Assembly: GCF_001427125.1 (NCBI RefSeq)
Contig: NZ_LMGK01000024.1
Coordinates: 187,789-251,788, forward strand
Direction: 5' to 3'
Source: Pseudomonas sp. Root562
GTDB lineage: Bacteria; Pseudomonadota; Gammaproteobacteria; Pseudomonadales; Pseudomonadaceae
DNA: 64,000 bases
The notes below the pieces were generated by a model. The model did not search any database, was not told where the DNA came from, and worked only from the letters and a program-made list of their open reading frames with translations. A program made the position numbers and the translations under genes. Within the stretch, counting starts at the first letter, position 1. The number at the start of each line of letters is the position of its first letter. Shown piece after piece: positions 17,253 through 27,692 of the stretch.

Positions 17253-18287
17253 ATGGATCAGGTTCTTTCTCTTCTCTCCGATACCATTCCCAATGCCCGA
17301 ACCCTGGAGCAACTGACGCGCCCCTTGCTCACTCTGCTCAGCCAAGTCACCGGTATGGAGTCGACCTACCTGACGACCATTGATACCGACGAGGGCGTCC
17401 AGCGCATCGAGTTTGCACGCAACGTCGGTGACATGGTGATTCCGGAAGGGCTGGTGGTGCCTTGGGCAGATACTTTGTGCAAGCGGGCGCTGGACGAGAA
17501 TCGCATGTACTCGGATAACGTTGCCGAATGTTGGGGCGACTCGCAGGCCGCCGCGGCGTTGGGTATCAGTACGTATGTAAGCGCGCCGATCAGGTCCCAG
17601 GATGGGCAAGTGTTGGGGACGGTGTGTGCCGCCAGCTCGAACCAGGTGCCTCGTCGTTCTGAAGTGGAGCCCTTGCTGAAGCTGCTTTCAGGGTTGCTCG
17701 GATATTCCCTTGAACGTGAGCAGCTGGTTAAGCAACTCCAGGCCGCCAACGTCGAGTTGACCAATCTGGCACTGACAGACCCACTCACCGGCCTGTCCAA
17801 TCGACGCGCCGTACTCAACGATGCCGAGCGCCTGTTCGCCCTGGCCCAGCGTGAGAACAAGTACATACTTTTGGGTGTCATCGATCTGGATGGGTTCAAG
17901 CTCATCAACGATACCCACGGTCACTTGGCAGGAGACCAGCTACTGCGCGGCGTGGCCGCCCGATTGCAGCATGGCCTCAGAATCAGCGACATCATCGGGC
18001 GGACTGGAGGTGATGAATTCATCGTGATTGCCCTGGGCACGCCCTCTGAACACTCGGACCCGGCAAAAGACAGGGAACACGCGGCCGGGTTGCTGCAGGA
18101 CCGCCTGTCCAAAGCGACAAAAGGGAAATATGAGCTGGGCCACGGTTTTGGTGAGGTTGACTACAGCGGCGCAAGCGTTGGGGTAGTGGCAGTGATACCG
18201 GGCAGCTTGACAGTGGACGAGGCCATCAAACTGGCAGACGGCGAGATGTACAAGGTGAAACAGCAACGAAACCGTCAAGGGATATAG
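17253..18287 (+). CDS. GAF-GGDEF diguanylate cyclase
   Basis: A 344-residue soluble protein. Residues about 20-150 form a GAF sensor domain (VGDMVIPEGLVVPWADTLCKRAL..., TYVSAPIRSQDGQVLGTVCAAS). The rest is a GGDEF domain starting DPLTGLSNRRAVL. The active site GRTGGDEF is intact, and RISD five residues before it is a consensus inhibitory I-site, so the enzyme should make cyclic di-GMP with product feedback. No ribosome-binding site stands out before the ATG, but an in-frame TAA closely upstream excludes a longer start. The GAF ligand is unknown. Confidence 0.92.
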   Translation: MDQVLSLLSDTIPNARTLEQLTRPLLTLLSQVTGMESTYLTTIDTDEGVQRIEFARNVGDMVIPEGLVVPWADTLCKRALDENRMYSDNVAECWGDSQAAAALGISTYVSAPIRSQDGQVLGTVCAASSNQVPRRSEVEPLLKLLSGLLGYSLEREQLVKQLQAANVELTNLALTDPLTGLSNRRAVLNDAERLFALAQRENKYILLGVIDLDGFKLINDTHGHLAGDQLLRGVAARLQHGLRISDIIGRTGGDEFIVIALGTPSEHSDPAKDREHAAGLLQDRLSKATKGKYELGHGFGEVDYSGASVGVVAVIPGSLTVDEAIKLADGEMYKVKQQRNRQGI

Positions 18288-18456
18288 GCGCTCGCCCACA
18301 CAAGCGACACAAAATTCCTACAAATTACCGCGCCGACTATCTGTCACCGCGGCGAGCGGGCGTATATAAAAGCACCCGTCTGCCGCCGTGCGCGTGAAGA
18401 ACTGTTCATTTGCGGCCTTGACCGTTGACACACGCGGCACCGATTAGCATGTTGTT

Positions 18457-19089
18457 TCACTTGCGCAGGCTGGGACTCAAACGCAGTGTGTCCAACGCGA
18501 TGTCGACCCAACGCTCGGCCTCGGTGTGCAGCTGGAAGCTGTCCGGTGCCAGCAACCACTGATAAAGCAGGCCGTCGATCCAGGCATGAATACTGATGGC
18601 AGCGCGAACGGTATCGAGGTCTTCCGGCAATTGCCCACGGTTGACCGCATTACGCAGGGTCAGACCGATGCGCGTATTGCATTCGAGGCTGGCCGTTCGG
18701 CGCTGCTGACGCAGGTCGCACATTTCATCGGTGAATTCACACTTATGGAACAGAATTTCGTTGATGCGCCGGGTCTTGGGGTCCAGTGCAACTTCATGAA
18801 ACAAATGGATCAACAGCCGCCGCATACAGCCCAGTGGATCGGGCTCGTCTTCACTCTCCGCGGCTTTGGCCAACTCATCCAGTGGTTCGTGCAGGCTGTC
18901 GAGCATGGCCTGCACCAGATCGGCCTTGTTACTGAAATGCCAATAGATGGCCCCACGAGTGACTCCGGCGAGGGTGGCGATATCCGCCAGGGTCGTACGG
19001 GCCACGCCCCGCTCGTAAAAGGCTTTTTCAGCCGCCTCGAGTATCTGGGCGCGGGTTTCTTGAGCTTCCTCTTTGGTACGACGGACCAT
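18457..19089 (-). CDS. emhR: TetR family repressor of the RND efflux operon (EmhR/TtgR)
   Basis: A 210-residue repressor very close to TtgR in the parts I remember: [16 protein letters not shown] at the start, recognition region [49 protein letters not shown] and the end [12 protein letters not shown]. TtgR/EmhR binds aromatic drugs and solvents in its C-terminal domain and then leaves the operator between it and the efflux genes. It is divergent from emhABC, and a TtgR-like operator lies in the gap at about 19235-19267. Confidence 0.93.
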   Translation of the reverse strand: MVRRTKEEAQETRAQILEAAEKAFYERGVARTTLADIATLAGVTRGAIYWHFSNKADLVQAMLDSLHEPLDELAKAAESEDEPDPLGCMRRLLIHLFHEVALDPKTRRINEILFHKCEFTDEMCDLRQQRRTASLECNTRIGLTLRNAVNRGQLPEDLDTVRAAISIHAWIDGLLYQWLLAPDSFQLHTEAERWVDIALDTLRLSPSLRK

Positions 19090-19234
19090 GGCAGTACAAC
19101 CTCAATCAGGATGCTTCAGCGATGTCTGAATATCAGCTGAATAAAAGTGGGGCGATCGCTCTTGGGTATCGTCCCCGGGCCTACAATTCCAACCTTTCGA
19201 TGGCTGCTGTAACGGCGAAGATACACCGCCAAGG

Positions 19235-19267
19235 TATTTACAAACAGCCGTGAACGTAAGTATATTC
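19235..19267 (+). promoter_or_regulatory. TtgR/EmhR-like operator overlapping the emhABC promoter
   Basis: The segment beginning TATTTACAAACAGCCGTG and ending GTAAGTATATTCC matches, as I recall it, the TtgR operator of P. putida with few changes. Within it TTTACA (19237-19242) and TATATT (19261-19266), 18 bases apart, make a plausible sigma-70 promoter for emhABC. Repressor bound here would cover both promoter boxes. The remaining gap to emhR presumably holds the divergent promoter. Confidence 0.75.
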
Positions 19268-19355
19268 CTTAGCATGCTACTTATCCACCCGGAACCCACT
19301 TTTTACCTTTCATCTTTTCTTGTGCGTTTTTTACGCGCCTGACCCGAGGATTTTC

Positions 19356-20513
19356 ATGCAATTCAAGCCAGCTCTCACCGCTCTGGTCGCCGCCGTCGCC
19401 CTGGCATCGCTGCTCAGCGGATGCAAAAAGGAAGAAGCGGCGCCGGCCGCACCACCGCCTCAGGTCGGCGTTGTCACCCTGCAACCGCAAACGTTTACGC
19501 TGACCTCCGAACTGCCCGGCCGCACCAGTGCGTTCCGCATTGCTGAAGTGCGCCCGCAGGTCAATGGCATCATTCTCAAGCGTCTGTTCAAGGAAGGCAG
19601 CGACGTCAAGGCCGGCCAGCAGCTGTACCAGATCGATCCGTCGGTCTACGAAGCGACCTTGAAAAGCGCCGAAGCCAACCTGCGTTCGACCAAATCGATC
19701 TCCGATCGCTACAAGCAATTGGTCGACGAGCAAGCCGTGAGCCGTCAGGAATACGACACCGCCGTGGCCAATCGCCTGCAATCGGAAGCTGCGCTGCAAT
19801 CGGCGCAAATCAATGTGCGCTACACCAAGGTCTATGCACCGCTGACCGGCCGTATCGGTCGCTCTTCGGTGACCGAGGGCGCACTGGTCAGCAATGCCCA
19901 GGTCGAAGCAATGGCCGTGATCCAGCAACTCGACCCGATCTACGTCGACGTCACCCAATCCTCGGTCGAATTGCTTGAGCTGCGCCGTGAACTGGAAAGC
20001 GGTCGCCTGCAAAAGGCCGGCGATAACTCGGCCAAGGTCAAGCTGACCCTCGAGGACGGCAGCCAGTACAAACTCGACGGCAAGCTGGAATTCTCCGAAG
20101 TCTCGGTTGACCAGACCACCGGTTCCGTGACCCTGCGCGCGGTGTTCCCCAACCCTGACCACACGCTGCTGCCAGGCATGTTCGTGCACGCCCAGTTGCA
20201 GGCCGGTGTGAACAGCGCGGCGATTCTGGCCCCGCAGCAAGGTGTGACCCGCGACCTCAAAGGCACACCGACCGCGATGGTCGTCGGCCCGGACAACAAG
20301 GTTGAACTGCGCCAGCTCAAGGCCAGCCGTACCGTCGGCAACCAATGGCTGATCGAAGACGGCCTGAAAGCCGGTGATCGGCTGATCACCGAAGGCCTGC
20401 AATACGTCAAGCCTGGCGTCGAAGTCAAAGCCAGCGAGGCGACCAACGTAACCGCAAAGAACCCGGCCCCCGCACAGGCAGCTAACAAAGCCGCTGGCGG
20501 CAAAGGGGAGTAA
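19356..20513 (+). CDS. emhA: RND efflux periplasmic adaptor lipoprotein (MexA/TtgA type)
   Basis: A 385-residue membrane fusion protein. The lipobox LLSGC puts the acylated cysteine at C23. After a proline-rich stretch come the first beta-barrel/lipoyl segment (VGVVTLQPQTFTLTSELPGRTSAFRIAEVRPQVNG), a helical hairpin (about 95-165) and the second lipoyl half (RYTKVYAPLTGRIGRSSVTEGALV). It links the inner-membrane pump EmhB to the outer-membrane channel EmhC. The ATG at 19356 has CGAGGA upstream; an earlier in-frame start would spoil the signal peptide. First gene of the operon controlled by emhR. Confidence 0.95.
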   Translation: MQFKPALTALVAAVALASLLSGCKKEEAAPAAPPPQVGVVTLQPQTFTLTSELPGRTSAFRIAEVRPQVNGIILKRLFKEGSDVKAGQQLYQIDPSVYEATLKSAEANLRSTKSISDRYKQLVDEQAVSRQEYDTAVANRLQSEAALQSAQINVRYTKVYAPLTGRIGRSSVTEGALVSNAQVEAMAVIQQLDPIYVDVTQSSVELLELRRELESGRLQKAGDNSAKVKLTLEDGSQYKLDGKLEFSEVSVDQTTGSVTLRAVFPNPDHTLLPGMFVHAQLQAGVNSAAILAPQQGVTRDLKGTPTAMVVGPDNKVELRQLKASRTVGNQWLIEDGLKAGDRLITEGLQYVKPGVEVKASEATNVTAKNPAPAQAANKAAGGKGE

Positions 20514-20516
20514 ACC

Positions 20517-23500
20517 ATGTCGAAATTTTTTATCGACCGTCCGATTTTCGCTTGGGTAATTGCCCTGGTGATCATGTTGGTCGGGGCACTGTCGATCCTC
20601 AAACTGCCGATCAACCAATACCCGAGCATTGCGCCGCCCGCTATCGCTATCTCCGTGGCCTACCCGGGTGCCTCCGCGCAAACCGTGCAGGACACCGTGG
20701 TTCAGGTGATCGAGCAGCAGCTCAACGGTATCGACAACTTGCGTTATGTATCGTCGGAAAGTAACTCCGACGGCACCATGACCATCACCGCGACCTTCGA
20801 GCAAGGCACCAACTCCGATACCGCGCAGGTCCAGGTCCAGAACAAGCTGAACCTGGCCACCCCGCTGCTGCCGCAAGAAGTGCAGCAACAGGGTATCCGC
20901 GTAACCAAGGCCGTGAAGAACTTCCTGTTGGTGATCGGTGTGGTGTCGCGTGACGGCAGCATGACCAAGGACGACCTGTCCAACTACATCGTGTCGAACA
21001 TGCAGGACCCGATCTCGCGGACCGCCGGTGTCGGTGACTTCCAGGTGTTCGGTTCGCAGTACGCCATGCGTATCTGGCTCGACCCGGCCAAGTTGAACAA
21101 CTTCAACCTGACCCCGATCGACGTCAAGACCGCCATCGCCGCCCAAAACGTACAGGTGTCTTCCGGTCAACTGGGCGGCTTGCCTGCCCTGCCCGGCACC
21201 CAGCTGAACGCGACGATCATCGGCAAGACCCGCCTGCAGACCGCCGAGCAATTCGACAAGATCCTGCTCAAGGTCAACAAGGACGGTTCTCAGGTTCGCC
21301 TCAAAGATGTCGCCGAGGTCGGTCTGGGTGGTGAGAACTACAGCATCAACGCCCAGTTCAACGGCGCTCCGGCTTCCGGTCTGGCGGTGAAACTGGCCAC
21401 AGGCGCCAACGCGCTGGATACCGCCAAGGCACTGCGCACCACCATTGACAGCCTCAAGCCGTTCTTCCCGCAAGGCATGGAAGTGGTGTTCCCGTACGAC
21501 ACCACGCCGGTGGTGACCGAGTCGATCAAGGGCGTGGTTCACACCCTGGTTGAAGCGGTAGCGCTGGTGTTCCTGGTGATGTTCCTGTTCCTGCAGAACT
21601 TCCGCGCCACCATCATCACTACCATGACCGTTCCGGTGGTGTTGCTGGGTACGTTCGGGATCCTCGCGGCAGCCGGTTTCAGCATCAACACCCTGACCAT
21701 GTTCGGTATGGTGCTGGCCATCGGCTTGCTGGTGGACGATGCCATCGTCGTGGTGGAAAACGTCGAACGGGTAATGAGCGAAGAAGGCCTGTCGCCCAAG
21801 GAAGCCACCAAGAAATCCATGGGGCAGATCCAGGGCGCCCTGGTGGGTATCGCCCTGGTTCTGTCGGCGGTACTGCTGCCGATGGCGTTCTTCAGCGGTT
21901 CCACCGGTGTGATCTACAAGCAGTTCTCGATCACCATCGTCTCGGCCATGGCCCTGTCGGTATTGGTTGCACTGATTTTCACTCCGGCGCTCTGCGCCAC
22001 CATGCTCAAGCCGATTCGCAAAGGCGAGCATCACACGCCCAAACGCGGCTTCTTCGGCTGGTTCAACCGCAACTTCGACCGTGGCGTCAAAAGCTACGAG
22101 CGCGGCGTGGGCAACATGCTTACGCACAAGGCGCCGTATCTGCTGGCGTACCTGATCATCGTCGTCGGCATGATCTGGCTGTTCACCCGCATTCCAACGG
22201 CATTTCTGCCTGAAGAAGACCAAGGCGTATTGTTCGCCCAGGTACAGACGCCGGCCGGTTCGACCTCCCAGCGTACCCAAGTGGTCGTGGACCAAATGCG
22301 CGAATTCCTGCTGCGCCCGAGCAAGGACGGCGGTGAAGGCGATGCGGTGAACTCGGTGTTTACCGTGACCGGCTTCAACTTCGCCGGCCGTGGCCAAAGC
22401 TCCGGTATGGCGTTCATCATGCTCCGCCCGTGGGACGAGCGTAACGCCGACAACAGCGTGTTCAAGGTGGCGGCCCGTGCCCAACAGCACTTCTTCACCT
22501 TCCGTGACGCGATGGTGTTCGCCTTCGCCCCGCCAGCGGTACTGGAACTGGGTAACGCCACCGGTTTCGACGTATTCCTGCAGGATCGCGCCGGTATCGG
22601 TCACGAAAAGTTGATGGAAGCGCGCAACCAGTTCCTCGGTATGGCGGCGCAAAGCAAGATTCTGACGCAGGTCCGTCCGAACGGCTTGAACGACGAGCCG
22701 CAGTATCAGCTGGAAATCGATGACGAGAAGGCCAGTGCCCTGGGCATTACCATCGCGGACATCAACAACACCCTGTCGATCGCCCTGGGTAGTAGCTACG
22801 TCAACGACTTCATCGACCGCGGTCGAGTGAAGAAGGTTTACGTTCAAGGCCAGCCGGGCGCGCGCATGAGCCCCGAAGACCTGAAGAAGTGGTACGTACG
22901 CAACAGCGTCGGCACCATGGTTCCGTTCTCGGCGTTCGCCAAGGGCGAATGGATCTACGGTTCGCCGAAACTGGCCCGTTACAACGGTGTGGAAGCGATG
23001 GAAATCCTCGGTGCCCCGGCTCCGGGTTACTCCACCGGTGAAGCCATGGCCGAAGTCGAAGCCATCGCCAAGAAACTGCCGGCCGGTGTCGGTATTTCCT
23101 GGACCGGCCTGTCGTACGAGGAACGTTTGTCCGGCTCGCAAGCACCCGCGCTGTATGCCCTGTCGCTGCTGATGGTGTTCCTGTGTCTGGCGGCGTTGTA
23201 TGAAAGCTGGTCGATTCCGATCGCGGTGATGCTGGTGGTGCCGCTGGGGATCATCGGTGCGCTGATGGCCACCAGCCTGCGCGGCTTGTCCAACGACGTG
23301 TACTTCCAGGTGGGCTTGTTGACGACCATCGGTCTGGCGGCGAAAAACGCCATTCTGATCGTCGAATTCGCCAAGGAACTGCACGAACAGGGACGCAGCC
23401 TGCGCGAGGCGGCTATCGAAGCCTGCCGGATGCGTCTGCGACCGATCATCATGACCTCGCTCGCCTTCGTTCTTGGTGTAGTCCCCCTGGCGATCTCCAC

Positions 23501-23678
23501 GGGCGCAGGCTCGGGTAGCCAGCATGCCATCGGTACCGGGGTGATTGGCGGTATGATCACCGCAACCGTACTGGCGATCTTCTGGGTCCCACTGTTCTTC
23601 GTCACTGTGTCGGCTATGGGTCAGCGTAAAAACGTCGACGAGCAAGACGCACCTGAAACTCCTAAAGAGGCTGGCTAA
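20517..23678 (+). CDS. emhB: RND multidrug efflux transporter (MexB/TtgB type)
   Basis: A 1053-residue hydrophobe/amphiphile efflux pump: N-terminal helix [22 protein letters not shown], two large periplasmic loops after helices 1 and 7, and the proton-relay aspartates in [18 protein letters not shown] of helix 4. It is a full-length HAE1 pump that forms homotrimers in the inner membrane and expels drugs, solvents and aromatic hydrocarbons using the proton gradient. It begins three bases after emhA and its stop overlaps the emhC start (TAATG). A very long antisense frame over this gene is a codon-bias shadow. Confidence 0.97.
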   Translation: MSKFFIDRPIFAWVIALVIMLVGALSILKLPINQYPSIAPPAIAISVAYPGASAQTVQDTVVQVIEQQLNGIDNLRYVSSESNSDGTMTITATFEQGTNSDTAQVQVQNKLNLATPLLPQEVQQQGIRVTKAVKNFLLVIGVVSRDGSMTKDDLSNYIVSNMQDPISRTAGVGDFQVFGSQYAMRIWLDPAKLNNFNLTPIDVKTAIAAQNVQVSSGQLGGLPALPGTQLNATIIGKTRLQTAEQFDKILLKVNKDGSQVRLKDVAEVGLGGENYSINAQFNGAPASGLAVKLATGANALDTAKALRTTIDSLKPFFPQGMEVVFPYDTTPVVTESIKGVVHTLVEAVALVFLVMFLFLQNFRATIITTMTVPVVLLGTFGILAAAGFSINTLTMFGMVLAIGLLVDDAIVVVENVERVMSEEGLSPKEATKKSMGQIQGALVGIALVLSAVLLPMAFFSGSTGVIYKQFSITIVSAMALSVLVALIFTPALCATMLKPIRKGEHHTPKRGFFGWFNRNFDRGVKSYERGVGNMLTHKAPYLLAYLIIVVGMIWLFTRIPTAFLPEEDQGVLFAQVQTPAGSTSQRTQVVVDQMREFLLRPSKDGGEGDAVNSVFTVTGFNFAGRGQSSGMAFIMLRPWDERNADNSVFKVAARAQQHFFTFRDAMVFAFAPPAVLELGNATGFDVFLQDRAGIGHEKLMEARNQFLGMAAQSKILTQVRPNGLNDEPQYQLEIDDEKASALGITIADINNTLSIALGSSYVNDFIDRGRVKKVYVQGQPGARMSPEDLKKWYVRNSVGTMVPFSAFAKGEWIYGSPKLARYNGVEAMEILGAPAPGYSTGEAMAEVEAIAKKLPAGVGISWTGLSYEERLSGSQAPALYALSLLMVFLCLAALYESWSIPIAVMLVVPLGIIGALMATSLRGLSNDVYFQVGLLTTIGLAAKNAILIVEFAKELHEQGRSLREAAIEACRMRLRPIIMTSLAFVLGVVPLAISTGAGSGSQHAIGTGVIGGMITATVLAIFWVPLFFVTVSAMGQRKNVDEQDAPETPKEAG

Positions 23679-25138
23679 TGAGCAAGTCGCTACTCTCCCT
23701 GGCAGTCGCCGCCTTCGTGCTCGGTGGCTGCTCGCTGATACCTGATTATCAGCAACCGGATGCTCCGGTGGCGGGCCAATACCCTCAAGGGCCGGCGTAT
23801 TCGCCGGCCCAGGCACCGGCACAGGCCGCTGCCGAGCAGGGCTGGAAGCAGTTTTTCCGTGACCCGGCATTGCAGCAATTGATTCAGGTTTCTCTGGAAA
23901 ACAACCGTGACCTGCGTGTCGCGGCGCTGAACATCGACGCGTTTGCGGCTCAATACCGCATCTCCCGCGCCGACCTGTTCCCGGCTGTGTCGGCCAATGG
24001 CACCGGCAACCGTCAGCGGCTTCCGGCCGATGCATCGCAGACCGGTGAAGCGGGCATCAGCAGTTCCTACTCTGCCACCGTCGGCATCAGCGCCTATGAA
24101 CTCGACCTGTTTGGCCGTATTCGCAGCCTGAACGAAGAAGCGCTGCAGCGTTACTTCGCAACTGAAGAAGGCCGTCGCAGTACACAGATCAGCCTGGTGG
24201 CCAGCGTGGCCAATGCCTACCTGACCTGGCAGGCCGACAAGGAACTGCTCAAAGTCACCCAAGACACCCTCGCCGCGTTCGAGGAGAGCTACAAGCTCAC
24301 CGCGCGCAGCAATGAAGTGGGGGTCGCTTCGGCGCTGGACCTGGCGCAGTCGCGGACTTCGGTGGAGAACGCCCGTGCGCAATTGGCCCGTTACACGCGC
24401 CAGGTCGCCCAGGATGAAAACAGCCTGGTACTGCTGCTCGGCACCGGCATTCCAGCCAACCTGCCAGCGGCCAAACCGTTGAATGAGGACCTGTTGGCCG
24501 AAGTACCGGCCGGCCTGCCGTCGGACCTGCTGCAACGTCGTCCGGACATCCTCCAGGCCGAATACAACCTGAAAGCGGCCAACGCCAACATTGGCGCCGC
24601 ACGCGCAGCGTTCTTTCCGAGCATCAGCCTGACCGCCAACGCCGGGACCCTGAGCCCGGACCTGTCCGGTCTGTTCAAGGGCGGCTCGGGCACCTGGCTG
24701 TTCCAGCCGCAGATCAATCTGCCGATCTTCAATGCCGGCAGCCTGCGTGCCAGCCTGGACTACTCGAAAATCCAGAAAGACATCGGCGTGGCGAACTACG
24801 AGAAGTCCATTCAAACGGCCTTCCAGGAAGTCGCCGACGGTTTGGCCGCACGCGGCACCTACACCGACCAGGTACAGGCGCAGCGTAATCTGGTCAGTGC
24901 AAACCAGGACTACTACCGTCTGGCCGAGCGGCGTTATCGCATCGGTGTCGACAGCAACCTGACGTTCCTCGATGCTCAGCGTCAGTTGTTCAACTCTGAA
25001 CAGTCACTGATTACCGATCGGCTGGCGCAGCTGATCAGCCAGGTCAACCTGTACAAGGCCCTGGGCGGTGGCTGGAACGAACAGACGGCGAAGAACGAGC
25101 CGCTGAAAGAAGAAGCGCCGAAGTTGAAGTTGTTCTGA
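23678..25138 (+). CDS. emhC: Outer-membrane efflux channel lipoprotein (OprM/TtgC type)
   Basis: A 486-residue channel of the TolC/OprM (NodT) family. The lipobox is LGGC with C18. Two repeats of the outer-membrane-factor domain follow (about 60-250 and 275-465), with the conserved [33 protein letters not shown] block of the second repeat. Trimers span the outer membrane and periplasm and complete the EmhABC pump. It overlaps the end of emhB by one base and is followed by a terminator, so emhABC is a three-gene operon. Confidence 0.96.
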   Translation: MSKSLLSLAVAAFVLGGCSLIPDYQQPDAPVAGQYPQGPAYSPAQAPAQAAAEQGWKQFFRDPALQQLIQVSLENNRDLRVAALNIDAFAAQYRISRADLFPAVSANGTGNRQRLPADASQTGEAGISSSYSATVGISAYELDLFGRIRSLNEEALQRYFATEEGRRSTQISLVASVANAYLTWQADKELLKVTQDTLAAFEESYKLTARSNEVGVASALDLAQSRTSVENARAQLARYTRQVAQDENSLVLLLGTGIPANLPAAKPLNEDLLAEVPAGLPSDLLQRRPDILQAEYNLKAANANIGAARAAFFPSISLTANAGTLSPDLSGLFKGGSGTWLFQPQINLPIFNAGSLRASLDYSKIQKDIGVANYEKSIQTAFQEVADGLAARGTYTDQVQAQRNLVSANQDYYRLAERRYRIGVDSNLTFLDAQRQLFNSEQSLITDRLAQLISQVNLYKALGGGWNEQTAKNEPLKEEAPKLKLF

Positions 25139-25157
25139 TAGCGCTGTGAAAACACGA

Positions 25158-25181
25158 AGCCCACCGATTGGTGGGCTTTTT
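25158..25181 (+). terminator. Rho-independent terminator of emhABC
   Basis: AGCCCACC and GGTGGGCT form a perfect stem with the loop GATT, followed by five T. It lies 20 bases after the emhC stop. Confidence 0.93.
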
Positions 25182-25210
25182 GTTGGCGGCGGGAAAGGTT
25201 GTGCTGACTT

Positions 25211-25301
25211 CATCGCTGGCAAGCCGGCTTCCACCTTGTGCGTCCCGTGCACAATTTTTGTGGGCGACCATGACCTTGTGGGAGCTGGCTTGCCAGCGAT
25301 G
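25211..25301. repeat. Palindromic repeat, GCTGGCAAGCCGGCTTCC/GGCTTGCCAGCGATG type
   Basis: CATCGCTGGCAAGCCGGCTTCC and GGGAGCTGGCTTGCCAGCGATG are inverted arms separated by about 47 bases. It is a variant of the family at 8752 and 27594. It sits in the 429-base gap between emhC and the porin gene, after the terminator. The rest of the gap is AT-rich and holds a PcaR-like site and presumably the porin promoter. Confidence 0.87.
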
Positions 25302-25341
25302 AGGACCGCAAAAAAAATACAAAAACGACTGTTAATCTTAT

Positions 25342-25356
25342 GTTCGATTATCGCCC
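25342..25356. promoter_or_regulatory. PcaR-like operator upstream of the porin gene
   Basis: GTTCGATTATCGCCC differs at two positions from the PcaR motif GTTCGATAATCGCAC that I recall from P. putida and that occurs exactly before pcaK in this window. It lies 212 bases upstream of the porin ATG in an AT-rich stretch. A clear second half-site at the usual 19-base distance is not seen, so this is weaker than the pcaR and pcaF sites. Confidence 0.5.
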
Positions 25357-25567
25357 AGAACCTGCTTTCCAAGATTGAACCACCCAGTACATTCCCCTCA
25401 CCATCCGAGCCACAAAACCAATAACAACAGGTTCGATGCCATGCCCCCGCGCCCTGTCCCGTCCGGCTGATCCCGGTTCGTTCGCCCCTGATTTGCACTA
25501 TTCGTCTGCAACCCCTGGTTGCGGCATCACACCCGCTTTGTCTACAAAAATTAGAGAGCCCCAGCCC

Positions 25568-26827
25568 ATGACCTCTTCCACCGCGCAGTACTTCGTTCCC
25601 AGCCTGATCGCCGCCGCCCTCGCCAGTGCCGCCCTGCCCGCCTGCGCCGAAGAAGCGGGGTTTGTCGAAGGCGCCAAGGTCAACCTGAACCTGCGCAACT
25701 TCTACATCAACCGTAACTTCACCAACCCGACCAAGGCTCAAGGCAAGGCTGAAGAATGGACGCAAAGTTTCATTCTCGACGCCAAATCCGGGTTCACCCA
25801 AGGCACCGTCGGGTTTGGCATGGATGTGCTGGGGTTGTACTCGGTGAAGCTCGATGGCGGCAAAGGCACTGGCGGTACGCAACTGCTGCCGCTGGACAGC
25901 GACGGTCGCCCGGCGGACAACTTCGGCCGCACCTACGTCGCATTCAAGGCCAAGCTGTCGCAGACCGAAGTCAAGGTAGGCGAATGGATGCCGGTATTGC
26001 CGATCCTGCGTTCGGACGATGGGCGTTCGCTGCCGCAAACCTTCCGTGGCGGTCAGATCACGTCGAAGGAGATCAATGGCCTGACGCTCTACGGCGGCCA
26101 GTTCCGCCAGAACAGCCCCCGCGATGACAGCAGCATGGACGACATGTCGATGACCGGCAAAGCGGCGTTCACCTCCGACCGCTTCAACTTCCAGGGTGGC
26201 GAATACCTGTTCAATGAAAAACGCACGCAGATCGGTCTGTGGAACGCCGAACTCAAGGATATCTACAGCCAGCAGTTCATCAACCTGACCCACAGCCAAC
26301 CGTTGGGTGATTGGACGCTGGGCGCCAACCTCGGGTTCTTCCATGGCAAGGACGATGGCAGTGCCCGGGCCGGCGAGCTGGACAACAAAACAATGTACGG
26401 CCTGCTCTCAGCCAAGTACGGCGGCCACACCTTCTACGTCGGCCTGCAAAAACTCACCGGTGACAGTCCCTGGATGCGAGTCAACGGCACCAGCGGCGGG
26501 ACCCTGGCCAACGACAGCTACAACTCCAGCTATGACAATGCTCGGGAAAGATCCTGGCAGGTGCGCCACGATTACAACTTCGTTGCTCTCGGCGTCCCGG
26601 GCCTGACCTTGATGAACCGCTACATCAGCGGCGACAACGTGCACACCGGCACGGTCACCGATGGCAAGGAATGGGGTCGTGAAAGTGAACTGGGCTACAC
26701 CGTGCAAAGCGGCGCACTGAAAGACCTGAACCTGAAATGGCGCAACTCGACCATGCGCCGGGATTACAGCAACAACGAGTTCGATGAAAACCGCCTGATC
26801 GTCAGCTATCCGATCAGCCTGCTCTAA
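25568..26827 (+). CDS. OprD family outer-membrane porin (BenF/PcaP-like candidate)
   Basis: A 419-residue porin: signal peptide ending at LPACA-EEAGF, then the OprD-type start FVEGAKVNLNLRNFYINRNF, EEWTQSFILDAKSGFTQGTVGFGMDVLGLYSVKLDGG and the closing strand [11 protein letters not shown]. It forms an 18-stranded barrel for small carboxylates. The ATG at 25568 follows AGAGAGCC; an upstream frame start is not credible. It faces the end of the pca cluster and has a PcaR-like site upstream, so uptake of protocatechuate or a related aromatic acid is likely. Its last codons are duplicated four times in the repeat array that follows. Confidence 0.9.
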   Translation: MTSSTAQYFVPSLIAAALASAALPACAEEAGFVEGAKVNLNLRNFYINRNFTNPTKAQGKAEEWTQSFILDAKSGFTQGTVGFGMDVLGLYSVKLDGGKGTGGTQLLPLDSDGRPADNFGRTYVAFKAKLSQTEVKVGEWMPVLPILRSDDGRSLPQTFRGGQITSKEINGLTLYGGQFRQNSPRDDSSMDDMSMTGKAAFTSDRFNFQGGEYLFNEKRTQIGLWNAELKDIYSQQFINLTHSQPLGDWTLGANLGFFHGKDDGSARAGELDNKTMYGLLSAKYGGHTFYVGLQKLTGDSPWMRVNGTSGGTLANDSYNSSYDNARERSWQVRHDYNFVALGVPGLTLMNRYISGDNVHTGTVTDGKEWGRESELGYTVQSGALKDLNLKWRNSTMRRDYSNNEFDENRLIVSYPISLL

Positions 26828-27593
26828 ACCTCATCACCGATCGTTCCCATGCTCTGCGTGGGAATGCAGCCAGGGACGCTCCGCGTCCAGGTTCCAAAGC
26901 CGAACGCGGAGCGTCCGTTGAGGCGTTCCCACGCAGAGCGTGGGAACGATCCAAATAACCGCCTGATCTCCGAACGCGGAGCGTCCGTTGAGGCGTTCCC
27001 ACGCAGAGCGTGGGAACGATCCAAATAACCGCCTGATCGTCAGCTATCCGATCAGCCTGCTCTAAACACCACCACCGATCGTTCCCATGCTCTGCGTGGG
27101 CATGCAGCCAGGGACGCTCCGCGTCCAGGTTCCAAAGCCGAACGCGGAGCGTCCGTTGAGGCGTTCCCACGCAGAGCGTGGGAACGATCCAAATAACCGC
27201 CTGATCGAGGCGTTCCCAACGCGGAGCGTCCGTTGAGGCGTTCCCACGCAGAGCGTGGGAACGATCCAAATAACCGCCTGATCGTCAGCTATCCGATCAG
27301 CCTGCTCTAAACCTCACCACCGATCGTTCCCATGCTCTGCGTGGGAATGCAGCCCGAGACGCTCCGCGTCCCGTCCAAAGCCGAACGCGGAGCGTCCGTT
27401 GAGGCGTTCCCACGCAGAGCGTGGGAACGATCCAAATAACCGCCTGATCGTCAGCTATCCGATCAGCCTGCTCTAAACCTCACGTGCCGAACGCGGAGCG
27501 TCCGTTGAGGCGTTCCCACGCAGAGCGTGGGAACGATCCAAATAACCGCCTGATCGTCAGCTATCCGATCAGCCTGCTCTAAACCTCATCACC
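26828..27593. repeat. Composite repeat array with copies of the porin gene tail
   Basis: The 865-base gap between the porin and pcaC is filled with GTTCCCACGC-family elements. I count three left arms (near 26837, 27075 and 27320) and six right arms ending CGTGGGAACGATCC. The right arms run into AAATAACCGCCTGATC. Four of them continue into full copies of the last 40 bases of the porin region, including its stop codon: about 27029-27067, 27274-27313, 27440-27479 and 27546-27585. Two others stop after 11-14 bases (26959, 27197). The original is at 26791-26830. Unequal crossing-over or slippage is the likely cause. No gene is seen; small reading frames here are repeat artefacts. Confidence 0.92.
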
Positions 27594-27663
27594 GCCATCG
27601 CGGGCAAGCTCGCTCCCACAGGATTTGCGCTAAACCTGTGGGAGCGGGCTTGCCCGCGATGGC
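27594..27663. repeat. Palindromic repeat, GGGCTTGCCCGCGATG family
   Basis: GCCATCGCGGGCAAGCTCGC and the inverted arm GAGCGGGCTTGCCCGCGATGGC enclose about 26 bases. It directly abuts the composite array and precedes the end of pcaC, so two unrelated repeat families meet between the converging porin and pca genes. Confidence 0.9.
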
Positions 27664-27692
27664 GTCAGCTCAGGCACCGAAAATCGCCGGGA

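Noticed and set aside
19281-24035. Open reading frame of 1584 codons on the minus strand
   Set aside because: It lies fully antisense to emhA, emhB and part of emhC, which are certain. Its His/Gln/Gly/Arg-rich translation is typical of the codon-bias shadow of GC-rich genes.
26814-27269. Frames translating as [10 protein letters not shown]... in the repeat array
   Set aside because: These are the GTTCCCACGC repeats read as protein. They appear at every copy of the repeat and are not genes.
26828-27593. CRISPR array
   Set aside because: The repeat units are palindromic elements and porin tail copies with irregular spacing and no unique spacers; no cas genes are near.
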